In this document: positions 14,743-22,618 of the stretch, in pieces | Layout: each line of letters opens with the position of its first letter | How positions within the stretch are numbered: the stretch's first letter is position 1 | Origin: Verrucomicrobiota bacterium | GTDB taxonomy: Bacteria > Verrucomicrobiota > Verrucomicrobiia > Chthoniobacterales > JAFAMB01 | Direction: 5' to 3' | NCBI GenBank assembly: GCA_019236035.1 | Contig: JAFAJU010000092.1 | Coordinates: 1 to 30,277, forward strand | Length of the DNA: 30,277 nucleotides | Made by a program: the position numbers and the translations under genes | The notes under the pieces: model-generated | The model's input: only the letters and a program-made list of their open reading frames with translations | What the model was told of the DNA's origin: nothing | Database searches by the model: none

Positions 14743-16437
14743 GTGAGTTATCAAGTCTTCGCGCGAAAATATCGGCCCCAAGTATTCGACGACGTTTTGG
14801 GCCAAGATCACGTCGTGCAAACCTTGAAAAATGCGATTGAGCGCGGACGCATTGCGCACGCCTACCTGTTTGTCGGTCCGCGCGGTACTGGAAAAACTTC
14901 GACAGCCCGGATCTTGGCCAAGGCTCTAAATTGCATCCATGGCCCAACGGTCAATCCATGCGGAGTCTGCGATTCATGCCGGGAGATTTCCCAGAGCGTC
15001 AGCCTCGACGTGCTCGAAATCGATGGCGCCAGCAACAACAGCGTCGATCAGATCCGCGAACTCCGGGATAACGTCCGCTTCGCACCGGCGCGTGGCCATT
15101 TCAAGGTCTACATCATCGATGAGGTTCATATGTTGACGCAGCAAGCGTTCAACGCTCTCCTGAAAACCCTGGAAGAACCGCCGGCTCACGTGATTTTTAT
15201 ATTTGCGACGACTGAGCCGCACAAGGTTCTGCCGACCATCCTTAGCCGATGTCAGCGGTTCGATCTACGCCGGATCCCGGCCCTCACTATCGCGAAGCAT
15301 CTGGCTTACATTGCCGGCAAAGAAGGGGTAACCCTCTCCCAGGATGCGGCTGCGGCTATTGCCGTCGCAGCGGAGGGAGGTTTGCGAGACGCCGAGTCGA
15401 TGCTGGATCAGTTGGTCGCATTTTGTGGAAACACAATTGGCGAGCAGGAAGTGCTTGAGGTTTTTGGTCTTACCTCCGAACACGTCGTCGCAAACCTGAC
15501 GCGCGCAATTCTCAATCAGAAAGCTGCTGAGGCACTCGCTATCGTCCATCAACAAGCGGAAGCAGGCAAAGATTTGACCAAACTTCTCAGCGACCTCCTG
15601 GCATTTTTTCGAAACCTCTTGATTTACAAGATTGACCCCCAAAGTTTGCGGGAAGAAATCAGCGAGCAGGCTCGAACCTCACTTGAGGAATTGGTTACGG
15701 TGGTTGACACGCAGCGGGTGCTGCGCCTGATCGAAGGAATTTCGGAGGTTGAAGCCACGATTAAGTGGACACCGAACAGGAAGCTTCACCTGGAAATTGC
15801 TTTGATCCGCGCGATTCATATGCTCAGCGAGGTCAGCTTGGAAAGCGTTATCGACGCCTTGGAAAATCTGCGCGGGGATTCGGAGACCCACGCGGGCAAA
15901 GAGACGACTCCCGTGCAGGAACAGGGCGCGGTCACGGAAACGCCCAAAAGCCAAGACACGCCAAAGCAGGTTGCAGGAGAGTCTCCCCCAATTAAACCGG
16001 AGCCCGAAGAAACGCCAAAAGATCGATCTGACCAAGCGACCGAAGCGGCGACAGCGCCGAGCGAGCAGTTGGAATCAGTTTGGCCGCGTATTCTTCAGGA
16101 AGTGCGTAACCGCAGGCCCTTCATTGTGTCCTGGATTGAGCCCGCGACTCCGCTTTCTCTTGAAGGCGGAACGCTTAAACTTGGATTCCCAAAAGATCTC
16201 GCAATCGGGGTCGAGTCGTTGTCTCGACCGAACAACCAGAAACTTCTGGAGGAAGTCGTCGGTGAGATTGTCGGTGGCACGTGGAAAGTCGTGTTCGAAT
16301 TGCGAGACGACCTCGCTGCTGCGGAGGTGCGACCCTCTCCGAACTCGCCGCCAAGTCCGATGGAGGACTTTAAGAATGATCCAATGATTCAAAAAGCTCT
16401 GGAAATATTCAAGGCGGAGATCCAGGCTGAGCGTTAG
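14743..16437 (+). CDS. dnaX: DNA polymerase III subunit gamma/tau
   Basis: This is the 564-residue clamp-loader ATPase. It has the N-terminal motif YQVFARKYRPQVFDDVLGQ, the Walker A GPRGTGKTS (about residue 45), a four-Cys zinc site (C-x8-C-x2-C-x2-C around residues 64-79), the Walker B IIDEVHML and the sensor/arginine-finger SRCQRF. Domain III follows. A Pro/Glu/Thr-rich linker (about residues 378-445) leads to a short C-terminal domain that in tau contacts the polymerase. It loads the sliding clamp during replication. It starts with GTG at 14743 and has no visible Shine-Dalgarno. ybaB follows after 3 bp, the conserved dnaX-ybaB pair. No obvious A-rich frameshift site for making a short gamma form was noticed. 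Confidence 0.97.
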   Translation: MSYQVFARKYRPQVFDDVLGQDHVVQTLKNAIERGRIAHAYLFVGPRGTGKTSTARILAKALNCIHGPTVNPCGVCDSCREISQSVSLDVLEIDGASNNSVDQIRELRDNVRFAPARGHFKVYIIDEVHMLTQQAFNALLKTLEEPPAHVIFIFATTEPHKVLPTILSRCQRFDLRRIPALTIAKHLAYIAGKEGVTLSQDAAAAIAVAAEGGLRDAESMLDQLVAFCGNTIGEQEVLEVFGLTSEHVVANLTRAILNQKAAEALAIVHQQAEAGKDLTKLLSDLLAFFRNLLIYKIDPQSLREEISEQARTSLEELVTVVDTQRVLRLIEGISEVEATIKWTPNRKLHLEIALIRAIHMLSEVSLESVIDALENLRGDSETHAGKETTPVQEQGAVTETPKSQDTPKQVAGESPPIKPEPEETPKDRSDQATEAATAPSEQLESVWPRILQEVRNRRPFIVSWIEPATPLSLEGGTLKLGFPKDLAIGVESLSRPNNQKLLEEVVGEIVGGTWKVVFELRDDLAAAEVRPSPNSPPSPMEDFKNDPMIQKALEIFKAEIQAER

Positions 16438-16440
16438 ACG

Positions 16441-16743
16441 ATGAACATCCAGAAGATGATGAAGCAGGCTGCGAAGATGCAGGAACAGTTGAGTGCCGCT
16501 CTCGCAGAGAAAACTGTCGAGGTTAGCGTCGGGGGCGAGAAAGTGACCGTCGTTGCAAACGGCCTGGGCGATATAGTTTCGATCAAGATTTCCAAGGAAG
16601 TCGTCGACCCTGAAGACATCGAAATGCTGGAGGATCTGATCCTGAGTGGGGTCAAACAGGCCATCGAAAAGGGCAAAAGTTTGGCCCAGAGCGAGATGGG
16701 TCGCATGACCTCAGGACTCGGATTGCCGCCGGGATTGGTGTAG
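16441..16743 (+). CDS. ybaB: YbaB/EbfC family nucleoid-associated protein
   Basis: This 100-residue protein has the normal size of the family. It begins MNIQKMMKQAAKMQEQL, a helix typical of YbaB, then VEVSVGGEKVTVVANGLGDI and a second helical half ending in GLGLPPGLV. It binds DNA as a dimer and is linked with the nucleoid and recombination functions in other bacteria. The gene starts 3 bp after the dnaX stop and is certainly cotranscribed with it. A perfect 22-bp inverted repeat lies 11 bp downstream of its stop. Confidence 0.95.
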   Translation: MNIQKMMKQAAKMQEQLSAALAEKTVEVSVGGEKVTVVANGLGDIVSIKISKEVVDPEDIEMLEDLILSGVKQAIEKGKSLAQSEMGRMTSGLGLPPGLV

Positions 16744-16753
16744 GGCGGTAGGG

Positions 16754-16834
16754 CGAGGCTCCGCCCGAGCCGCGGCACGTGGCGTCATCAAAGGCAGTTC
16801 ATCGCGCTGGTCCCGCGGCTCGGGCGGAGCCTCG
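16754..16834. repeat. Perfect 22-bp inverted repeat downstream of ybaB
   Basis: CGAGGCTCCGCCCGAGCC plus GCGG (16754-16775) is perfectly complementary to 16813-16834, with a 37-nt loop. It follows the ybaB stop by 11 bp and may protect or end the dnaX-ybaB transcript. There is no T-tract, so a classical intrinsic terminator is not supported. It resembles the other palindromic intergenic elements. Confidence 0.75.
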
Positions 16835-16863
16835 TATAGCTCCGTCCACCTTGCCCGCGCGCC

Positions 16864-16890
16864 AAAGGTAGCATAGGCTCCCAGCCTGAC
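16864..16890 (+). repeat. Dispersed 27-bp repeat, copy 3
   Basis: The sequence AAAGGTAGCATAGGCTCC followed by CAGCCTGAC matches the copies at 964-990 and 13639-13665 with a few substitutions. It is intergenic, upstream of pspA, so the pspA promoter is close to or just downstream of it. Confidence 0.7.
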
Positions 16891-16960
16891 GTCCAGCCTC
16901 TATGTTGCGCCTAGCCCGCCAGCCACTAGCCACTTATATTCACCCCAACAAGTAACCGCT

Positions 16961-17719
16961 ATGTTCAAACGCATCGGCAAACTCTTCCGTGGCTTTCTCG
17001 GTCTTTTCGTCACCGGTTTAGAACGCCAGAACCCCGAAGCATTGCTCCAAGCAGAAAAGGAAACCTTGCGCACCCAGATCGCGCGGTACAATCAAGGCTT
17101 GGCCGCTCATGCGGGCCTCTGCGAAAATCTCATGGCCCAGGTAAAAAAGCTGGAGGTAGATGAACGCGAACTTCGAGCCAAAGCCGCCGCTAACCTTCGG
17201 GTGGGCAATCGCGACGCCGCCGCTCAATACGCCTTACGCTTGCAAACCGTCACGCGCGAACTGGAGCAGAACCGGGTCCAACTGACTCAGGCCGAAACGA
17301 CCTATAAGGAGTTGATTCGTGCCCGCGACGTCTCCGTCAGGGCTGCGCAGTCTAAAATCGAAACTCTCAAAGCGGACCTCGACGATCTGAAGGTCAAGAA
17401 GGCAGCCGCGGAGCTTTCCGAAATGGCGGGCGGCATGATTTCTCAGATTGGCGGAGCCGGTGACACGCTTGATCGACTCCAAAGTATGATCGAGGAGGAA
17501 CGCATCAAGGCTGCCGGTCGGGTTCGAGTCGCACGCGACTCTCTCAATGCGGGCGACTTTGCCGTGAAGGAGGCCGAACAGAAAATGCTGGCCGACCAAG
17601 CCCTGGCCGATTTCGCCGCGAAAGAAGGAATTGCCCTCGAACCGGAGCCTGCTTCGCCCGATTCCAGCACGACCGCCACAGGGACGTCCTCGCGTACGAT
17701 GGGGCCTCAGTCCGCCTGA
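16961..17719 (+). CDS. PspA/IM30 family membrane-remodelling protein
   Basis: This 252-residue protein is almost wholly helical. The N-terminal amphipathic start (MFKRIGKLFRGFLGLF) would bind membrane. Long coiled-coil helices from residue ~25 to ~165 are rich in Ala, Gln, Lys and Glu. The region RVRVARDSLNAGDFAVKEAE is followed by a flexible Ser/Thr/Pro tail. This is the PspA/Vipp1 pattern (ESCRT-III superfamily), which forms rods or rings on the inner membrane and repairs it under stress. PspF, PspB and PspC are absent. Instead the next gene, 21 bp downstream, is an AAA+ ATPase, a natural candidate for remodelling the polymer. No strong Shine-Dalgarno is visible; the ATG fits the family N-terminus. 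Confidence 0.85.
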   Translation: MFKRIGKLFRGFLGLFVTGLERQNPEALLQAEKETLRTQIARYNQGLAAHAGLCENLMAQVKKLEVDERELRAKAAANLRVGNRDAAAQYALRLQTVTRELEQNRVQLTQAETTYKELIRARDVSVRAAQSKIETLKADLDDLKVKKAAAELSEMAGGMISQIGGAGDTLDRLQSMIEEERIKAAGRVRVARDSLNAGDFAVKEAEQKMLADQALADFAAKEGIALEPEPASPDSSTTATGTSSRTMGPQSA

Positions 17720-17740
17720 CCATACCGAGAAATCCTCCTC

Positions 17741-19414
17741 ATGAGCGAGGTCGCTCAAAACCGTAACGCGCTGCCTTCCTGGGCCACGGAGATGATCTCG
17801 CTTTACGAGAGTCGATCCGTGAATCAATTCATCCTCCATGGCAATGTGAACGACCGGTTTTATTTGCCGCTCGGCAACAAGGCTTCGCTTGGCGCTATTC
17901 GTGATTTCCTACTCCGTGTTCTCCTTCCCGGTTTTGATTTGATTTTGAGCTACGACCTGGGCAACGGCATTCGCGTCGAAAAAGGTGGCGATATTTTTTC
18001 CCAATGGACGGGCGCGAAGGAGTCCCTTGAATTGCCCCGGCAACCGCGGCCTGCTATCGAACTCCTCACGCGCTTTTTTCGCTACGTGGCAAATCTCACG
18101 CGGCTAGGCAAACCCGAGTGGCAGGTGGCCTGCTACGTTCGCGCCTGCCATCTGGTCGCTCCGGCGCTGCCCGGTGCGCTCAACTATGATCTCAACGCGC
18201 TCGCCCTGCTCTTGCGGGATTGGGCGACGGACGAGCTCCTGGTCCAGCATCCGCTGGTGACCTGTCTGATTGCCGATAACCTCAACGACCTGCATCCGCT
18301 TATTGTGCAAAACCCTCGCGTCGGCAAGATCCAGGTGCCGCAACCCGCAGTGCACGAACTTGAGGCGGCCTTGGCACTGATCAAGCCGGCCTATCCTAAA
18401 GCCCTCGCCGAATTCAAGGGCGAACCATCCACCCTGGCCGATCAACTGGTCGGCGCCTCGATCAATTCGGTCGAAGAACTCCTCAAGCTTAAGGAGCACG
18501 GGAACGAGGCTATCCAACCGCGTGATCTGGTGGTTTTAAAGAAATCCCTCGTCGAAAAAGATTGTGGCGACCTGATCGAGTTTATTAGTTCCAAACGAAC
18601 GCTCGATGATGTTCACGGCCAGGACAAGCTTAAAGACTGGCTTCGTCAGGATGTCGCCCTTTGGCGGGAATCGCACTTTCAGGCATTGCCGATGGGCTAC
18701 CTGGTTTGTGGCCCGGTAGGAACTGGTAAGACTTTCCTGGTCGAGTGTCTCGCCGGTGAAGCAGGTATTCCGGTAGTTAAGGTCAAAAACTTCCGCGACA
18801 AATGGGTCGGCACCACCGAAGGAAATCTCGAGAAAATCTTCCGGCTGCTGCATGCCCTGCAGCGCTGTTTTGTTTTTATCGACGAAGCGGATCAGGCGCT
18901 CGGCAAGCGGGATTCCGGTTCGAACGACGCCGGACTCTCTGGCCGGGTCTATTCGATGATCGCCGCGGAAATGAGCGACGGCGACAACCGAGGTAAAATC
19001 ATTTGGGTACTGGCTTCCAGCCGCCCCGATCTAATTGAAGTTGACCTCAAACGACCTGGCCGCGTCGACGTCAAGATCCCCGTCTTCCCTTCCTCCACGC
19101 CGGCGGAAGGATTCGAGCTGCTTCGCGCGCTATGCGAACGGCGCGGCGCGCCGCTCGATAAAAACAGGTTTGGTTCAATCGAAAAACTTGTGCCCGACTG
19201 GCTCACACCCGGAGCAGCAGAGACCTTGGCGGTGAAGACCCTGCGTACCGTTCTCACGCAAAAACTGAGTCCTGACGAGGCTCTCGTCCAAAGTCTGACC
19301 AACTATCAACCACCTGTTTCCCTCGAAGTGATGGAGGTGCAAATCCGCCTCGCAGTTAACGAAGCTTCGGATTGGGATTTCATTCCGCCAGCGTTCCGCA
19401 GCTATCGCGGGTAG
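17741..19414 (+). CDS. AAA+ ATPase paired with PspA
   Basis: This 557-residue protein has two parts. Residues ~1-280 form a domain I do not recognise (FILHGNVNDRFYLPLG near the start). Residues ~285-480 are a classical AAA+ module with Walker A CGPVGTGKTFLVE (about 324), Walker B CFVFIDEADQALG (about 376), sensor 1 in IIWVLASSRPDL and the second-region motif KRPGRVDVKI (about 436). The pore-loop-like KWVGTTEGNLEK fits a peptide-threading ATPase of the Vps4/FtsH/p97 clade. It follows pspA by 21 bp with no other gene in between. By analogy with Vps4 acting on ESCRT-III it may disassemble PspA polymers; this is inference. It has no membrane segment or protease motif. Confidence 0.85.
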   Translation: MSEVAQNRNALPSWATEMISLYESRSVNQFILHGNVNDRFYLPLGNKASLGAIRDFLLRVLLPGFDLILSYDLGNGIRVEKGGDIFSQWTGAKESLELPRQPRPAIELLTRFFRYVANLTRLGKPEWQVACYVRACHLVAPALPGALNYDLNALALLLRDWATDELLVQHPLVTCLIADNLNDLHPLIVQNPRVGKIQVPQPAVHELEAALALIKPAYPKALAEFKGEPSTLADQLVGASINSVEELLKLKEHGNEAIQPRDLVVLKKSLVEKDCGDLIEFISSKRTLDDVHGQDKLKDWLRQDVALWRESHFQALPMGYLVCGPVGTGKTFLVECLAGEAGIPVVKVKNFRDKWVGTTEGNLEKIFRLLHALQRCFVFIDEADQALGKRDSGSNDAGLSGRVYSMIAAEMSDGDNRGKIIWVLASSRPDLIEVDLKRPGRVDVKIPVFPSSTPAEGFELLRALCERRGAPLDKNRFGSIEKLVPDWLTPGAAETLAVKTLRTVLTQKLSPDEALVQSLTNYQPPVSLEVMEVQIRLAVNEASDWDFIPPAFRSYRG

Positions 19415-19430
19415 GGAAGTGCGATCCAGT

Positions 19431-19587
19431 CCGCCTCGCGCAAAGGCACGCTAAGGTTGGACAGAATACTTGGGATCGACTCGTTGAACCAAACGCGACC
19501 CAAACCGAGATACATGCTTCGGAGGGAACGAGCACCAGAGCTGGACTTCAACCTTACCGTACCTCTGCGTACCTTTGCGCGAGGCGG
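19431..19587. repeat. Long inverted repeat between the AAA+ gene and tRNA-Asn
   Basis: CCGCCTCGCGCAAAGGCACG plus C (19431-19451) is complementary to 19567-19587 with one mismatch over 21 bp. Inside it, AAGGTT (19453-19458) and AACCTT extend the pairing. It starts 16 bp after the AAA+ stop and ends 10 bp before the CCA end of the tRNA. It could form a long-range hairpin ending both converging transcripts. Confidence 0.65.
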
Positions 19588-19597
19588 CTCGAAAAAA

Positions 19598-19672
19598 TGG
19601 CTCCTGAGGTAGGATTCGAACCTACGACCAATCGGTTAACAGCCGACCGCTCTACCACTGAGCTACTCAGGA
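19598..19672 (-). tRNA. tRNA-Asn (anticodon GTT)
   Basis: On the minus strand the gene reads TCCTGAG (acceptor), TAGCTCAGTGGTAGAGC (D arm), CGGCTGTTAACCG (anticodon stem-loop, GTT), then the T arm with GGTTCGAATCC and the matching CTCAGGA, discriminator G and an encoded CCA (19600-19598). The acceptor stem pairs over 7 bp. The body is 72 nt, or 75 with CCA. A run of six T follows the CCA on the minus strand. GTT pairs with AAC/AAU, so it is asparagine. It lies downstream of the 54-residue ORF on the same strand. Confidence 0.97.
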
Positions 19673-19754
19673 GTGTCGTGGGCGAAGACACTAATCCCGA
19701 AGCCGGTCGATTCAAGCTAAAAATGCGCGTCGCTTTGCCCTCGTAAGTGCGTTG

Positions 19755-19919
19755 TCAGGGCTCTCGCTCCATTCGGCGTTTGAGCTGTCGCTCAAAGGCA
19801 TCCACCGCCCGAAAAGCCATCTCGGCTGCGGCATTCACGTCAGTAATGCTCGGCTGAAGCTGCAAAAAATACTCCCAGGCACGATCCACGTAGGTTTGCG
19901 AACCGGATTCGTTACTCAT
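19755..19919 (-). CDS. Small hypothetical protein, 54 residues
   Basis: An ATG at 19919 opens a frame of 54 codons ending in TGA at 19757-19755. The protein begins MSNESGSQTYVDRAWEYFLQ and continues with LQPSITDVNAAAEMAFRAVD, then AFERQLKRRMEREP. It is hydrophilic and helical, with no signal peptide or Cys. Its composition is natural (balanced Ala, Glu, Arg, with aromatics), unlike the neighbouring shadow frames, and this is the only support that it is coding. No Shine-Dalgarno is visible. It lies 82 bp upstream of tRNA-Asn on the same strand. I do not recognise the family. Confidence 0.55.
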   Translation of the reverse strand: MSNESGSQTYVDRAWEYFLQLQPSITDVNAAAEMAFRAVDAFERQLKRRMEREP

Positions 19920-20226
19920 GCGGACAAGCATAGCCTGCTCAGCTCGGAAACCCCTAGAGATTTGTATAACTATGGGTTAGCCGCAACCTGGAATTTGGCG
20001 ATTTTTAGCGCCGAAGGCGTCACGTCAAGATAGACTAGCCCGCAGGGCTAGGAACTGTACGAAGGCAATCAGCGCTGAAAAGCGCGCCTCAATGAGGATT
20101 TATATTTTCTCGCGTCAAGCCGTGGATCTCGTGCACCGGCCATCGTTCTGTCGCGCCTTCAGCGCTTGCTCTTCTTTTTGCGTTTACCTAGGGCTGCGCT
20201 ACGAGCCGAAATCGGCCCGTCGCTTG

Positions 20227-20267
20227 CCCTAGGCTTTTTTGATGTCGCGCCTTCGGCGCTGGAATCC
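20227..20267 (+). repeat. Dispersed ~40-bp repeat, copy downstream of the bufferin operon
   Basis: This copy contains CCCTAGGC, TTTGATGTCGCGCCTTCGGC and GCTGGAATCC. The same sequence, with a few substitutions and one indel, is present in reverse orientation at 25115-25154, upstream of the bufferin operon. The central GCGCCTTCGGCGC is itself a hairpin. Confidence 0.75.
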
Positions 20268-20284
20268 GAAGTACGAAGCCATAA

Positions 20285-20315
20285 AAGGCCAAACTCGAGG
20301 TTTCACCTTGGCCTT
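20285..20315 (-). terminator. Possible intrinsic terminator of the bufferin operon
   Basis: On the minus strand AAGGCCAA (20315-20308) and TTGGCCTT (20292-20285) form an 8-bp stem with a 15-nt loop, followed by T residues (the T-run is about four). It lies 28 bp after the stop of the last operon gene (20343). The T-tract is short, so the efficiency is uncertain. Confidence 0.5.
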
Positions 20316-20342
20316 GCGGCGCCACTGCGCCCTTCCTACGCG

Positions 20343-22100
20343 TCAGTGCTTATTGGTCTTGGCGATCAAATCGTCAGCCGTGAAGATCGGTGCGGAACAA
20401 GCATTGTCGGTACACAGAAAGGCGGCCGCCCTGCTCAAGGTTGGGTACTCGACATCCGGATTTGGCAACGGACCTTCACGTTCGTCCAACCATTCTACCC
20501 GTTTGTAAGTCGCCGGATCTAGCACAGCAGCCGCAAATAGCATATTCCCAGCCGCGTCATCTTTTCGACCTACGACCGTAATATGTAATGGCGGAGATGT
20601 GAGCTCCTTGTCGGCCAGCAGTACGCCAGCCACCAGAAATCCGCGGTGATCTGTCACCGCGGGCGCCGCCAGAAAGCTCATGGCACGTACAGCTATGTCC
20701 CGGTATTCCGAATTGCCAGTGTAATGCCACAACAAATTAGCCAGCCGAACGATGCCCACATTTTCGTCCAATTGAGGCTTCGAAGCCAGCGCGCCTTGAT
20801 GTGCGCAGGTGATGTACCCAAGGTTGTTCGCAAAGTTCGCTGAGATGAACCTGGCGGCACGCTCTGCTCTCTGCAGCCAGACACGATCGGCGGTGCACTC
20901 ATACAACGTCAGAAACGCGCGGGCCATCGACAGTGTATCCCCAAGATAAGGCCCTAGGGCATCTGTATCGTCATGCCGAAAGCCGCCCTCTGGTAGCGCT
21001 CGATTGGCGCAAACCCAATTGGCCGCACGAATCGCATCACCGAGGCAATCCTTTGCACCGGAAACCGCGTAAAGTCTGGTGAGTGCGTTTATCGCCCAGC
21101 CATTCTCACGCGAATAAATGTGCGTATCGATTCGCGGTACGCCTCGCTTCCGCCGATCGGCATCGCTGAGTTGAAAGTACTCTCCGCCATGTTCACCCGG
21201 AATCAGATCTGCGTCCTGACTCGTGTAAAAAGCGCCATCCGGCGAGGTGAGAAAATCTTTTAGGTAGTTACGGATTCGGCTTGCAGCCCGCAAATAGGTC
21301 TCATCATGCCAAAATGCATAGGCTTGCGCGTAAATACGCAAATCCTCGGCCTGCATTTGCATGATCTTTTCAAAATGTGGATGCTGCCAGTCCCCATCCG
21401 TCGAATATTGGTACACACCGCCCCACGCCGGATCCATCAGATTGAGCTGGGCCGCGAGCGTCTCTCGCGCCATGCGACCAAAGGCCTGGTCGCCTTGAGC
21501 GGCCTCTGATAGGCAATACTCGATCGTGTCCCAGTCGAGAAACTTCTGAACGGTGCCCCATCCATGGTTTGTATTGTCGTAGTCGTCGATCAATAACTGG
21601 CGCAACTTGTTCCGCAAATCAGATCCCAAAGCGGTGGCGTGACCGGCAACTAAAGGCTTCTCGGCAACCACCGATGGGCCCGGGGTCGGGTCGTCAATGA
21701 TCGCTTGCAGCATGGAAGCCATCGGAAGCGGCGGCAGGTAGCCCCGCCGCTTCACAATTTCGCCGCCATCGGCGTTGAAAACTATGGTGGCGGGCCAGCC
21801 GTAATCCTCATAACGGTTCGACAGATCGGGACGTGCATCCGCGTCGACGCGCACCGCAACATAACGCTTACGAATCAGTTCAATGACCGTCGGATCCTGA
21901 TAGGTAGTCTCCTCCATCACATGGCACCAGTGGCACCAGACTGTACCGAGATCGAGCAGCACGAAACGACCTTCGTTCTTGGCTTTGGCGAATACATCGT
22001 CAGACCACGCTTGCCACTCGATACTCCCAGGCTCGGCCAACGTCCTGTTGAATGGCAGCAGCGCGAAAGCAAGTAAGATCGAAAGACCCCATTGTCTCAT
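20343..22100 (-). CDS. Secreted thioredoxin-DUF255 protein (YyaL/SSP411-like), fifth gene of the bufferin operon
   Basis: This 585-residue protein has a Sec signal peptide (MRQWGLSILLAFALLPF, cleavage near residue 22). A thioredoxin-fold domain (about residues 25-135) has the DUF255 signature TVWCHWCHVMEE (Cys56 and Cys59) and a cis-Pro-like GWPATIVFN. A long helical domain of the SSP411/YyaL type follows (EDLRIYAQAYAFWHDETYLR, DGAFYTSQDADL, GEHGGEYFQL, then NGWAINALTRLY). YyaL proteins are usually ~700 residues and lack a signal peptide, so this is a shorter, exported form. The gene overlaps doxX by 4 bp (ATGA) and is the last of the operon. The export signal and CxxC suggest a periplasmic thiol or redox role on the Cys-rich bufferin; this is inference. 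Confidence 0.88.
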   Translation of the reverse strand: MRQWGLSILLAFALLPFNRTLAEPGSIEWQAWSDDVFAKAKNEGRFVLLDLGTVWCHWCHVMEETTYQDPTVIELIRKRYVAVRVDADARPDLSNRYEDYGWPATIVFNADGGEIVKRRGYLPPLPMASMLQAIIDDPTPGPSVVAEKPLVAGHATALGSDLRNKLRQLLIDDYDNTNHGWGTVQKFLDWDTIEYCLSEAAQGDQAFGRMARETLAAQLNLMDPAWGGVYQYSTDGDWQHPHFEKIMQMQAEDLRIYAQAYAFWHDETYLRAASRIRNYLKDFLTSPDGAFYTSQDADLIPGEHGGEYFQLSDADRRKRGVPRIDTHIYSRENGWAINALTRLYAVSGAKDCLGDAIRAANWVCANRALPEGGFRHDDTDALGPYLGDTLSMARAFLTLYECTADRVWLQRAERAARFISANFANNLGYITCAHQGALASKPQLDENVGIVRLANLLWHYTGNSEYRDIAVRAMSFLAAPAVTDHRGFLVAGVLLADKELTSPPLHITVVGRKDDAAGNMLFAAAVLDPATYKRVEWLDEREGPLPNPDVEYPTLSRAAAFLCTDNACSAPIFTADDLIAKTNKH

Positions 22101-22618
22101 GATTCTTTGTCCGTTTGTCGGGAAAGCCGTTCAGCCGAAGAATCGGACCGAGGTCCCAACCAGCGTTTTAGGATTGCATCGATCGAGAACAAGCCGGGAC
22201 CGAATACGAGCACGATCAGCGCGGCCAGCAGAAACGTAAATGGATCAGCCTTCACGAACTTATCTGGGTCACTGAATATGCTCGTGAGCGCTTCAAAATC
22301 CGCGGACACATAGGCCACGCTCATCGAAACGACGATCATTAGCGCGATCGGTCGCGAAGCCAGACCAACCATCAACAAGATGCTGCCGTAACACTCCAGT
22401 GCGCCCACAAAATAGGCGTTCACCCTTGGCAATGGTATACCAAGACTGGCAAAAAAATGGATGATCTTCCCAATGTGCGAAAGCTTCCCTTGCCCGGTCA
22501 GATAGAGCTGCCAAAAAAAGTATAGGCGCAGCGCCAATAGCAGCGGCGACTGTAGGAGATTGGCCCCGGTCACGAGCAGTTCGTACGCGCGCGATATTGC
22601 CTTTCGAATGGTATTCAT
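22097..22618 (-). CDS. DoxX-family membrane protein
   Basis: This 173-residue protein has four hydrophobic segments (near residues 25-45, 65-85, 88-108 and 125-147), the DoxX fold. Family features are RLYFFWQLYLTGQGKLSH, FFASLGIPLP, VGALECYGSILLMVGLASRP and FGPGLFSID. DoxX-type proteins often accompany MNIO/DUF692 gene sets (HvfD-like). Their role is thought to be in membrane redox or export, but it is not settled. Its ATG overlaps the end of the DUF2063 gene by 4 bp and its end overlaps the DUF255 gene by 4 bp. It should reside in the cytoplasmic membrane. Confidence 0.88.
   Translation of the reverse strand: MNTIRKAISRAYELLVTGANLLQSPLLLALRLYFFWQLYLTGQGKLSHIGKIIHFFASLGIPLPRVNAYFVGALECYGSILLMVGLASRPIALMIVVSMSVAYVSADFEALTSIFSDPDKFVKADPFTFLLAALIVLVFGPGLFSIDAILKRWLGPRSDSSAERLSRQTDKES

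Larger units (their letters stand above)
19920..20342. other. Intergenic region rich in hairpins and repeats
   Basis: This 423-bp stretch has no convincing gene. It holds CTAGCCC-GCA-GGGCTAG (20035-20051), a hairpin GCGCC-TTC-GGCGC (20247-20259), and a direct repeat TGTCGCGCCTTCRGCGCT at 20148-20165 and 20244-20261. CCTAGGGC (about 20188) and GCCCTAGG (about 20226) flank the segment between the two direct copies. A possible terminator at 20285-20315 serves the operon on its right. The region looks like a deposit of small dispersed elements. Confidence 0.6.

Noticed and set aside
14437..14859. Longer version of the small rex-upstream protein, starting at 14859
   Set aside because: The first 67 codons are complementary to the start of dnaX; only the part after the GTG at 14658 has membrane-protein character.
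16744..16960. CRISPR-like or tandem repeat array after ybaB
   Set aside because: There is one palindrome and one dispersed repeat copy only; no regular repeat-spacer pattern and no cas genes.
19920..20342. Insertion sequence or transposase remnant
   Set aside because: Only short hairpins and a 40-bp repeat were seen; no transposase frame, terminal inverted repeats or target-site duplication.
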